A stretch of DNA of 24,781 nucleotides from positions 1-24,781 of the IMG/VR virus record IMGVR_UViG_3300034375_011495; one strand, given 5' to 3'. The position numbers were made by a program, and so were the translations under genes. Shown piece by piece: positions 15,912 through 22,556 of the stretch. Position 1 is the stretch's first letter, and the number at the start of each line of letters is the position of its first letter. A model generated the notes under the pieces. The model had not been told where the DNA came from and did not search any database. It was given only the letters and a program-made list of their open reading frames with translations. The DNA is from a virus.

Positions 15912-16700
15912 ATGAGAGGTTACGGTGACCCCGAAGCAGGCGGGCTCGGCTACGGTGACCCCGAGAGCTTAGCGGGTACCGTTGAGGAGCTCGGTTATGG
16001 AGACCCCTCTCAAGAGGCGCTGATTTACCTTGAGCTCAGAGACAGCCGCGCTCATCACAGAGGAGGCGCCCCACTTCATTTTGCCGGCCCTCTCTCTGAT
16101 CATTTAGCACCTTATCGCCTCTCCATTGATGTTGGAGGCGTGACCACATACCTTTATTCAGGTATCGCAGGACAAGGCTTTGATCTCCTCAAGAGGCGCG
16201 GAGAGCTCGAGGCGTACTCACCACCCGCGCCCGCAGGATCCTATACAATAACCCTTCATTGTGGCCCTAATTTTGGACTTCAATTTCCGTTGAGTACACC
16301 CTTGATCATTGAGCCTGATAATCGAGGGAATCAGCGTTACAGCGCCAGACGCAGCGCCCCTCATCTCTATCAAACAGGCGCCCGCTATAATGCTCTTGAT
16401 CCTCTCGATCTCGCCACAATGAAGCCTCAGCGCCCCCCTTACATGCACCAGCTCTTAGACATCTTTGGGCGCCTCACTCAAGAGCTCTCAGGAGCCCCTC
16501 AAACCGTCCTCGCTCGAGATCACCAACAAGGTGAGACCGCGCTTGAGCTTGAGTCTCTCTATTCTTTCGCGCTCAAGGGAGAAGTGATCATTGAGGGTGA
16601 TCTCTACCCCTACACCATCTCAGGATCTCAGCTCACTTTAGGGCGAGGTCTCAAGCGCGCCCTCCCTCAACTCAGCGAGGTGATTATCAATGCAGCGTGA
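15912..16700 (+). CDS. Tail/baseplate protein with GYGDP repeats
   Basis: The frame is open from a TTG at 15906, but AGGAGG at 15899-15904 is 7 bases before the ATG at 15912, so I start there (262 residues). The first 35 residues contain three GYGDP motifs separated by Gly/Glu-rich spacers, probably a flexible or docking peptide. The body is beta-rich (YRLSIDVGGVTTYLYSG; AGSYTITLHCGPNFGLQF). The C-terminus (TALELESLYSFALKGEVIIEGD, then YTISGSQLTLGRGL) resembles the small beta domain that closes many tail-fibre and baseplate proteins, with a [ST]-x-L-x6-G-x-[VI]-x-[IV]-x-G-E/D-x-[IY]-x-Y pattern. No enzymatic motif. A distal tail component is likely. Confidence 0.5.
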   Translation: MRGYGDPEAGGLGYGDPESLAGTVEELGYGDPSQEALIYLELRDSRAHHRGGAPLHFAGPLSDHLAPYRLSIDVGGVTTYLYSGIAGQGFDLLKRRGELEAYSPPAPAGSYTITLHCGPNFGLQFPLSTPLIIEPDNRGNQRYSARRSAPHLYQTGARYNALDPLDLATMKPQRPPYMHQLLDIFGRLTQELSGAPQTVLARDHQQGETALELESLYSFALKGEVIIEGDLYPYTISGSQLTLGRGLKRALPQLSEVIINAA

Positions 16701-17481
16701 ACAATCCCACTTGAGAGAAGCGCGCTTAGACACACTCGCCCACCGCGCCCCTGATGATCTCATTGATTCGCTCAGCGGGCTCTATGCCTTGAGCGCCCCT
16801 CACATCCCCCGCGACAGCCAACGAGAATTTAACCACGCTTCACTCTACAGCGTGAGAGGATCTTACACCCATCTCATTTCAGCGCTGAGCGCGATCTTTG
16901 ACCACCTCACCGAAGAGGCAGCAGGCGCGACATTGACCCCCGCCGCCGCGCCCTATCTCACCTCACCTGACATCAGCGCGAATTGGGGAGATGAGCGCCT
17001 CATCTCCTTCAATGGTAACCTCTATCAATCGATCTCTTACGACTCAGGAACAAGCCGCCTTTACTTGAGCCCCGCGCTCAGTTTGGGGATCACCCCCGCC
17101 CCGAGATCAGGAAGCGCCACCACAGCGACCGCGCAACTGTTACCCTTCACGATCTCGGAACCCCAGCCCGATTCTTTATTGGGCGCCCAAGTGAGCGCGC
17201 GTTGTGAGGTGATTGTTGACATCATCTCCTCTCAGCTCGATCTTGTACCCCCCTCATATCTTCGAGATCTCGCCAGCGCGCGTACAAGCGACCCCCCCGG
17301 CGCTCATATCCTCAACATTTACAGCGCCACCGAGAGCGAGAGGATCGGAGATCAGAGCACTGGCCCTTATCCTCTCTATTTCCCGAGTCTCGATTTTGAT
17401 CGAGAGACACGCGCTCTTTTTGACTCTCTCTTAGCATCAGGCGTGAGACTCTCGATGAGAATCCGCCGCACTTACTCATGA
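16690..17481 (+). CDS. Distal tail protein (gpI-like context)
   Basis: A 263-residue protein whose ATG at 16690 overlaps the previous stop. The N-terminal third (LDTLAHRAPDDLIDSLSGLYALSAPHIPRDS, then YSVRGSYTHLISALSAIFDHL) has the pattern of small baseplate/tail proteins in which an R-G-[ST]-x3-L motif precedes a helix. The rest is strands and loops, ending LLASGVRLSMRIRRTYS. It closes the structural cluster and is probably a baseplate periphery or fibre-anchoring protein. There are no catalytic signatures. Assignment is by context and weak pattern. Confidence 0.45.
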   Translation: MQREQSHLREARLDTLAHRAPDDLIDSLSGLYALSAPHIPRDSQREFNHASLYSVRGSYTHLISALSAIFDHLTEEAAGATLTPAAAPYLTSPDISANWGDERLISFNGNLYQSISYDSGTSRLYLSPALSLGITPAPRSGSATTATAQLLPFTISEPQPDSLLGAQVSARCEVIVDIISSQLDLVPPSYLRDLASARTSDPPGAHILNIYSATESERIGDQSTGPYPLYFPSLDFDRETRALFDSLLASGVRLSMRIRRTYS

Positions 17482-17490
17482 GGATTGATC

Positions 17491-17796
17491 ATGGATTCGT
17501 TATATCTCGAAACTGTAATTGTCACAGCAATCAGCGCTTGGGCTCTTGTAGAGTGGAGCCGCCCACTCCTCACAATGCTTAAAATTCAAGGCCCGAAGAA
17601 ACGTCTTGTTTTGCGCTCCATCGCGCTGATTGTAGGCTCTATCGCGGGCTCACTCCTCCATCCTGATTTCTATCCTAAAGGCACAGCTGATCAGGGTTTT
17701 TTCATAGGTCTTGGTTGTGGTGCCTTTAATGCGCTCATCGTCAATCAGATCAAGACCCGAGCGAAGGCGTTAAAGGGGAAATTAAATGGAGACTGA
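17491..17796 (+). CDS. Small membrane protein, holin candidate
   Basis: An in-frame TTG at 17485 precedes it, but GAGGA lies 6 bases before the ATG at 17491, giving 101 residues. Three hydrophobic segments are visible: about 5-29 (LETVIVTAISAWALVEW), 40-58 (LVLRSIALIVGSIAGSLL) and 68-86 (GFFIGLGCGAFNALIV). A basic C-terminal tail follows (KTRAKALKGK). Size, three membrane spans, charged tail and position after the last tail gene fit a class I holin, which would make inner-membrane holes at lysis. No endolysin is adjacent, so the role is inferred and another small membrane protein is possible. Confidence 0.5.
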   Translation: MDSLYLETVIVTAISAWALVEWSRPLLTMLKIQGPKKRLVLRSIALIVGSIAGSLLHPDFYPKGTADQGFFIGLGCGAFNALIVNQIKTRAKALKGKLNGD

Positions 17797-17968
17797 GCGC
17801 AAGGACTTAGAGTGGATATGGCGAGGTGTTTCACTGCTCGTTTTACCCCTGTTAGGCTGGATTATCCAACTCAGCGCCGATCTCTCAAGAGCTCAGGTAG
17901 AGCGACATCAAAGCGCTCAAAGCCCAACAAATAAAGTGATCAATCTTGGATCACATGACGCCCTGTAG
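17786..17968 (+). CDS. Small single-span membrane protein (lysis-accessory candidate)
   Basis: A 60-residue protein whose ATG overlaps the end of the holin candidate and follows AAAGGGG. It has a charged N-terminus (METERKDLEW), one hydrophobic segment near 13-29 (GVSLLVLPLLGWIIQL) and a polar C-terminus (DLSRAQVERHQSAQS). This layout fits an antiholin, a spanin-like or another accessory protein of the lysis cassette. Its last 29 bases overlap the 3' end of the polymerase gene on the other strand. The RBS and coupling support a real gene; the function is a guess from context. Confidence 0.5.
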   Translation: METERKDLEWIWRGVSLLVLPLLGWIIQLSADLSRAQVERHQSAQSPTNKVINLGSHDAL

Positions 17969-19814
17969 CGTCTCGAAGCTCCTCTATCCCCTTAGACCAT
18001 CGACGAGAAACCCACGCTTCAGCCTGCATATTGAGATCAGGTGTAAAGGGCTTCATCGCTTGGAGCATCAGCCGCGCGAGCTCATCAGCCGCTTCAGGTG
18101 CTCTCTCTTCAGGCACCTCAAGAATGATCTCATCATGGATGAAGAGGACAGGTCGCGAACCGTATAACGGGCTCTTAGGCTCCATCCAAGAGGCCCTCAC
18201 CACATCATAGAGCGCGCTCTTAGCTCCATCCGCAACTAACCCCTGAAAATAAGAATTAGCCGAGTCAGTGAAGCCGATTCCCCCACGCCGCCGCCCGCTG
18301 TAATGTTGCTCCAACCATCCTCGCTCAACTGCGCTTTTAACGTGGTTGAAATACCCGCGCATCTCAGGCCAGCGATTGAACCAAGCGCGCTTAAGCTCTT
18401 CAGCGCGCTCTTCATCGATCTTGAGCCCGTACCCTTTCGCGAAGCCCACCAGACCCGCCACCCCAAGCCCGCCGGGGAGACCGAAGTTAGGGATCTTTGC
18501 GAGCTTTCGTAGTTTGTTGATCTCAGGATCTTGAGCGGCTTTGAGCTCGAGAGCGCGCTCATAGGTCACGCCCGCGAGATCAGCGGCTAAAGCTAAGTGG
18601 AGATCACGCCCTTGATTGATCGTCCGCGCCATCTCACTATCAAGCCCAAGATTCACGCATACTTGAGCGAGCGCTAAGAGCTCAGCCGTGGAGTAATCAC
18701 AGCCTACATAGACATAATTTTCTCTCGGCTCAAAGCACTCCCTCACACCGCCCTCTTGAGGCAACTGCTGTAGATTTGGCTTCACGCAGCTAGTTCGCCC
18801 CGACTTCACCAAGACATTCCAACGAGGGTTAAGCGGGCGCTCAGTCGCACTCTCAACGGTAGGTGTAAAAGTACCTGAAACCTTATCTAATTTCAGCCAC
18901 TTAGCGAGCTTTAACAAGATCTCGCTACCACTATCAACAAGCACTTCATCAGAGGTTTGAATTAACCCTGTTTGGGAGCGTGGTGCGTCCTCTCCATAAC
19001 AGGCTTCAATGACTGCACGAATCGCGCTCATATCGCGCTTCCCGTCACTCTTGAGCAACCCAAACTCTTTAAGCTCACGCTCAAGTTCAGCGCGCTCTTG
19101 AGTGAGATCATTCGTAAAGGCGTCCACTCGATCTCTTGAAGTTCTCAAGCCCCAAATCTCAAGGTGATGCAGCGCCCAAGCCGCTTTTACTTGCAGCTCA
19201 AAAGAGGCCATTGAGCGATATTCGCCGCGCTGATTGTGTTTGATGTTGAGCAGGCGCTCTTGTTGGCGCTCAAAGATCTGGTGAGTAATCCGCGCATCCT
19301 CGAGAGCGTATGAGCGCGCCTCTTCACTCCACTCTTCTAGAGGTATCCCGATTAGGCGTCCGTATTGGTAGCGCGGTGACTTTGGATCAAGCTTCTGATC
19401 GCTGAGATCGAGGTCTAATAGACCGCTCGCAAGCTGCGCTAAGCTGACCCCTTGAGAGATGATCGAGCGCCCAATCTCAGGATGTGAATCCCATCCATGA
19501 TAGAGTGCATAGAGCCGCTCATGGATGCCTGTATCCCATACCCTCCCTAGATCGTAGAGCCTCCATATATGAGGAGCTAAAGACGGGCGATGTTTCAGGA
19601 TCACAGCTAGATCAAAGCTCACATTGTGACCAATGAGCCAACCTTGATCTAAGCGTAGCCAGCGCTCAATTAAATCGCACCCTTCATCAGGAGTCAGCAG
19701 CTCATGAGCCTTGCCTGTAGAGGCGCTCATGCAAGCCATTCTCGGCGCTTTGCGACCTCGCCCGATTAGCTCCGTCTCACAATCAATTGTGAGGTGTACA
19801 AGTTGTTCACTCAT
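17940..19814 (-). CDS. Family A DNA polymerase with DEDDy 3'-5' exonuclease
   Basis: A 624-residue protein. The frame opens at a TTG (19832), but the ATG at 19814 overlaps the upstream TGA as ATGA and precedes the exonuclease motif, so I start there. Exonuclease: D11/E13 in IDCETE, D68 in GHNVSFDLAV, and Y169-x3-D173 in YALEDARITH. Polymerase: SGRTSCVKPNLQQLPQ (338-353), motif A D373 in VGCDYSTAE, O-helix R436...K440..NFG (RKLAKIPNFGLPGG) and motif C H560-D561-E562. No 5'-nuclease domain. The usual YG after NFG is replaced by PGG. It would replicate the phage genome, with SSB and nuclease encoded just upstream in the same operon. Confidence 0.93.
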   Translation of the reverse strand: MSEQLVHLTIDCETELIGRGRKAPRMACMSASTGKAHELLTPDEGCDLIERWLRLDQGWLIGHNVSFDLAVILKHRPSLAPHIWRLYDLGRVWDTGIHERLYALYHGWDSHPEIGRSIISQGVSLAQLASGLLDLDLSDQKLDPKSPRYQYGRLIGIPLEEWSEEARSYALEDARITHQIFERQQERLLNIKHNQRGEYRSMASFELQVKAAWALHHLEIWGLRTSRDRVDAFTNDLTQERAELERELKEFGLLKSDGKRDMSAIRAVIEACYGEDAPRSQTGLIQTSDEVLVDSGSEILLKLAKWLKLDKVSGTFTPTVESATERPLNPRWNVLVKSGRTSCVKPNLQQLPQEGGVRECFEPRENYVYVGCDYSTAELLALAQVCVNLGLDSEMARTINQGRDLHLALAADLAGVTYERALELKAAQDPEINKLRKLAKIPNFGLPGGLGVAGLVGFAKGYGLKIDEERAEELKRAWFNRWPEMRGYFNHVKSAVERGWLEQHYSGRRRGGIGFTDSANSYFQGLVADGAKSALYDVVRASWMEPKSPLYGSRPVLFIHDEIILEVPEERAPEAADELARLMLQAMKPFTPDLNMQAEAWVSRRWSKGIEELRDATGRHVIQD

Positions 19815-20293
19815 GAATGAGCTCTCGACCAATGTACCTTCGTGAAATCATGACCGCTGCGTGTTTGGATGGTTTCGCTTCTCAGATGGATCTTTTTACC
19901 TTGTGCAGGTTGAGAAGGACCTGTGAGCTCATCCATGAGTGCAGCGCCGATTGATCGAGGATCAGCGCCTGGATTGAGAGCCATCACAAGCGCTTTGATA
20001 TTGCGCTGATACGCCTGCTCATCTGCTTTAGCGACCCAATCATAGCGCGTGGGGTCCTCTCCAACGGTCTGGAGAGTCGCGACAAATACGGGTCGGTTGT
20101 TGTTTTTTACGCTCTGGATCACTTTGAGCTCAATGATCTCTGCGTCACAGTCAAGATCAGCGGGGATGTAGGCGTTGCGCTGTGGCGCGGTGTCTACCGC
20201 CTCGAAATTTCCCCAAATTGATGATGTTTGAGGTGCTTGAGGTGCGGTGTTCCATGAATTGTTATTGTCGCTGTTGTTGTTCCAAGTACTCAT
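19811..20293 (-). CDS. DUF669-like single-stranded-DNA-binding protein
   Basis: A 160-residue protein, ATG at 20293 with AAGGA upstream. After an Asn/Trp-rich tail (about residues 1-30) comes a compact OB-like pattern: NAYIPADLDCDAEIIELKVIQS, NNRPVFVATLQTVG, DPTRYDWVAKA, then KKIHLRSETIQTRSGHDFTKVHW. This ending, in which a T-x-[SK]-G-x-x-[FY]-[TV] strand follows a KI/KV strand, is typical of the small phage SSBs formerly called DUF669. It lies between the nuclease and the polymerase and its stop overlaps the polymerase start, so it probably coats template ssDNA for that polymerase. The family is inferred from pattern; another OB-fold protein is the alternative. Confidence 0.65.
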   Translation of the reverse strand: MSTWNNNSDNNNSWNTAPQAPQTSSIWGNFEAVDTAPQRNAYIPADLDCDAEIIELKVIQSVKNNNRPVFVATLQTVGEDPTRYDWVAKADEQAYQRNIKALVMALNPGADPRSIGAALMDELTGPSQPAQGKKIHLRSETIQTRSGHDFTKVHWSRAHS

Positions 20294-20307
20294 AATGATT
20301 TCCTTTT

Positions 20308-22014
20308 TTATCGAGTGCCTTTAATGACAATATCTGCTTGCTGCTCTAGAATGTGAGAGCAGTGTCTGTGTAGCGGGTGCGTCGACTGAATCGTCACAAT
20401 ATTTTTTTGATAGCTCCAAACCTTGAGCGCGTCAATCCGCGCTCCTAGCTCTTTCCATCCCTCATCATAAGGGATAGAGAGAATTGATTTACCTCTACGC
20501 GCCTCTATCTCTTTGATCAGTGGTGAAACCTCGCTCAAGAGTGAGGAGCTCTCCCCCTTGATCGTGGTACCGTCCACAATCAAGATCGTGGTCGGTGTTG
20601 GGGTCGCGGTCATAGGGAGCGTGAATTGATCAGCCGCTTGATCAGCTGCCTGATCTAAATCTCTCGAGGTGATCTCACTCGCAGCTTCTTGCTCACCTCG
20701 AGAGATCTCAGAGAGAGGCCATGTGTCTTTGAGCGGTTCGGGCTCGGGTTCGGGTTCGGGTTGGGGTTCGGGTTGGGGTAGGGGTTGGGGTTCGGGTTCG
20801 GGTTGGGGTTCGGTGTCTGGTGTGTTGAGGATCGAAAAAAGATCATCATCTTCATTCATGGCGGCGGGCTCTTTGGGTGTGATCATTCCGTAGGTGATCT
20901 GATGAATGATTTGGAGGCGCTCATGGTTCGCCTTCATGGTGTTCTTGTTAATATGCGTGGAAAGCACTTTATACGTTTCGAGCGTCTCAGGGCTCATTGT
21001 CCCTGTCAGCTCGTCCAGAGCTTGAATGAGCTCAGGCGCCTTCATAGCGCTGAGCCCTTTACCTTTCCACTTGAAGCGAGGTAAGCGCTTCTGAGGCTTC
21101 TCTTCTTCAGGTAGCTCTTCACCGTCTGGGAGACCGTCGGGCGGGTTGAGATTAATGTATGCTGACCCCGAAAGATCGAGCTCAGGAGAGATCTCAATGA
21201 GCGCCTGTTGAGGTGGAAAAGAGATGCGTTTGGGTGTCTGTGATGAAGAAGCGAGGCTCTCAAGATAATCGCTCACCATCTCTTGAGAGGGCTCATTGAC
21301 GGTGATAAGGGCTCTCTGAGCCCTTGTACAGTCCGCCCGAAAAGGGCAACCTCCCCATTTATCACAAGCGCTATAAGAGGGCTCAACCTCCCTCCAGCTC
21401 AGCGCTTGAGAGGTCTCTTTTTGCTGAGCTACCTTCTTCTTGATTTGCTCTAAACTTGGGGCGATTGACTCTCGAGTCATCCATCTGCTCACTAGTCGTG
21501 TCTCAGATCGTCCTCGCGTGGTCCCGTAAAGGAGGGTGAATTTAAGCGGCTCATCAAACTCAATCCCAAGCGCACCGTGTAAAGCTACCGCGCTATAGAT
21601 CACCGCTTGTGTATCTGTCTCGAGGTCGTGCTCTGTCTTCGCGTAATTTAATGAGGCTGTCGTCTTGTGGTCGATAATTTGGTTCGACCTTGGATCGATT
21701 AAATCAATCCTTCCCCTAACCGCTGCGGCCCATCCAGGCGGCGTGACATCAAACGCTTGCTCAACATGATCAGGGCTCACGCTCCCTCCTTCGGGGAGAT
21801 GTCTCATCATCGCGCGCGCCGTACCATTGACGGGCGGCGTTGCGTTCATGAGCCACTCTTCAAGCTCACTGTGAATCTTTGAGCCAAGCTCAGCTGCGGG
21901 CGAGCTGGGCGAGCGCTCACCAAGAACGGATTCACGGAACCATTGACGCTTACAGTCTCTATAGCGGCTGAGCTGAGAAGGTGAAGTGGACCTCCATTCT
22001 TTACGCTCGCTCAA
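20308..22014 (-). CDS. Cas4/AddB-like Fe-S PD-(D/E)XK nuclease with extra C-terminal domain
   Basis: A 568-residue protein starting at TTG (22014). An in-frame stop lies two codons upstream, AGAGGTGA precedes it, and TTGA overlaps the upstream stop. Nuclease domain, about 8-235: SPSQLSRYRDCKRQW, G44...H48 region, D104 in GRIDLID, D115-H-K117 in IIDHKTT, and Q136 in DTQAVIYS. Four cysteines (C21, C217, C223, C229 in CDKWGGCPFRADC) are placed like the 4Fe-4S ligands of Cas4/AddB. Residues 402-428 are a Pro-Glu/Gln repeat. The last about 95 residues (TTILIVDGTTIKG ... SILSIPYDEGW ... ADIVIKGTR) form a separate alpha/beta domain I cannot name. A DNA-end-processing nuclease serving replication or recombination is likely. 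Confidence 0.82.
   Translation of the reverse strand: MSERKEWRSTSPSQLSRYRDCKRQWFRESVLGERSPSSPAAELGSKIHSELEEWLMNATPPVNGTARAMMRHLPEGGSVSPDHVEQAFDVTPPGWAAAVRGRIDLIDPRSNQIIDHKTTASLNYAKTEHDLETDTQAVIYSAVALHGALGIEFDEPLKFTLLYGTTRGRSETRLVSRWMTRESIAPSLEQIKKKVAQQKETSQALSWREVEPSYSACDKWGGCPFRADCTRAQRALITVNEPSQEMVSDYLESLASSSQTPKRISFPPQQALIEISPELDLSGSAYINLNPPDGLPDGEELPEEEKPQKRLPRFKWKGKGLSAMKAPELIQALDELTGTMSPETLETYKVLSTHINKNTMKANHERLQIIHQITYGMITPKEPAAMNEDDDLFSILNTPDTEPQPEPEPQPLPQPEPQPEPEPEPEPLKDTWPLSEISRGEQEAASEITSRDLDQAADQAADQFTLPMTATPTPTTILIVDGTTIKGESSSLLSEVSPLIKEIEARRGKSILSIPYDEGWKELGARIDALKVWSYQKNIVTIQSTHPLHRHCSHILEQQADIVIKGTR
20731..20811 (-). repeat. Low-complexity Pro-Glu/Gln coding repeat, G-rich on + strand
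   Basis: The coding strand is imperfect 6-bp units of the CCCGAA / CCCCAA type, giving the PEPQPEP linker of the nuclease gene. The + strand carries about a dozen runs of three or four G separated by TT or TTC, so it could fold into G-quadruplexes on the template strand. This is repetitive enough to vary in length between relatives. Confidence 0.9.
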
Positions 22015-22217
22015 AGGTCACCTCTGTAACTCTGAGGTAAACTCGAGAGATAAGCCTCGAACAGGCTCGAGAGCGCGCTGGAAGCGCTCAGAGTGATCAA
22101 GGGATTGTCGGCGGAGTGTTCTTTGAGATATGTTAGTTGAGCTCTGATCTCAGCCACTAAATGAGCCCTTGTCTCCTTGATCGAGGGTTGCTGGTTTTTA
22201 GGGTTATTGGTTGCCAT
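22011..22217 (-). CDS. Small protein of unknown function in replication operon
   Basis: The frame is open from TTG 22223, but the ATG at 22217 is preferred: GGGAG lies about 8 bases before it, giving 68 residues. It is a mostly helical protein (SIKETRAHLVAEIRAQLTYLKEH, then LITLSASSALSSLFEAYLSSL) with a polar, Asn/Gln-rich first 15 residues. Its start overlaps the DUF3310 gene and its stop overlaps the nuclease TTG as TTGA, so it is translationally coupled on both sides. No known family is recognised; a replication accessory factor is possible from position only. Confidence 0.55.
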   Translation of the reverse strand: MATNNPKNQQPSIKETRAHLVAEIRAQLTYLKEHSADNPLITLSASSALSSLFEAYLSSLPQSYRGDL

Positions 22218-22440
22218 TATCAAGCTCCCTCTTGAGGTACCAAAGAGCCTTCTCTAGGTCTTGTTTCATTGTTTCGGGGTTCTTGAGACCTGCTCGAGCG
22301 ATGTATTTAAGGACATTACCTAAGTTGAAGTTGAGCCCCCAAGCCTCGATAACATCGATGGCTTCTATACCCGAATCAGCGCGGTAATGGGGGGGGTGAT
22401 CGACCCCTTCAAGCGCTTTGACGAATTGTTCTTTGCTCAT
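22204..22440 (-). CDS. DUF3310 family protein
   Basis: A 78-residue protein, ATG at 22440 after TAGGAGA. It carries the DUF3310 signature almost entire: DHPPHYRADSGIEAIDVIE, then FNLGNVLKYIARAGLKN and DLEKALWYLKREL. The family is widespread in phages and usually lies among early or replication genes. It has been linked to T7 gp1.7, a nucleotide kinase, but the role in most phages is unproven. It is the first gene of the leftward replication operon, facing the control region that separates it from the primase-helicase. Confidence 0.9.
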   Translation of the reverse strand: MSKEQFVKALEGVDHPPHYRADSGIEAIDVIEAWGLNFNLGNVLKYIARAGLKNPETMKQDLEKALWYLKRELDNGNQ

Positions 22441-22556
22441 GTGTCTCCTATTTCAGAGTTTGAGAGATATGATGATCTCTCTAATTTAACTCTTGACAAC
22501 TTGAGAATCAAGAGGAGATTTTAAGAGATCTCTCAATTCCCTCTTGAAAGGCACCA
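22441..22556. promoter_or_regulatory. Divergent control region with interlocking promoters and inverted repeats
   Basis: A leftward promoter candidate has -35 TTGATT (complement of 22506-22511) and -10 TAAATT (complement of 22483-22488), 17 bases apart. A rightward -35, TTGACA at 22493-22498, lies between them; its -10 is weak (GATTTT or TTTTAA, 22517-22524). CTCTTGA (22490-22496) and TCAAGAG (22508-22514) form a 7-bp inverted repeat over both -35 elements, and CTCTTGA recurs at 22541. GAGAGAT/ATCTCTC (22462-22481) and AGAGATCTCT (22524-22533) are further dyads. This looks like an operator-controlled early promoter pair. An origin function cannot be excluded. Confidence 0.55.

Noticed and set aside
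17957-17972. GACGC ... GCGTC stem as a bidirectional terminator between convergent genes
   Set aside because: The stem has only 5 pairs, no U-run follows on either strand, and it lies inside coding sequence.
20669-20893. Ser-Gly-rich open frame on the + strand, and a Pro-Asn-rich frame on the - strand
   Set aside because: Both are shadow readings of the PEP-coding repeat in the nuclease gene; low complexity and no RBS.
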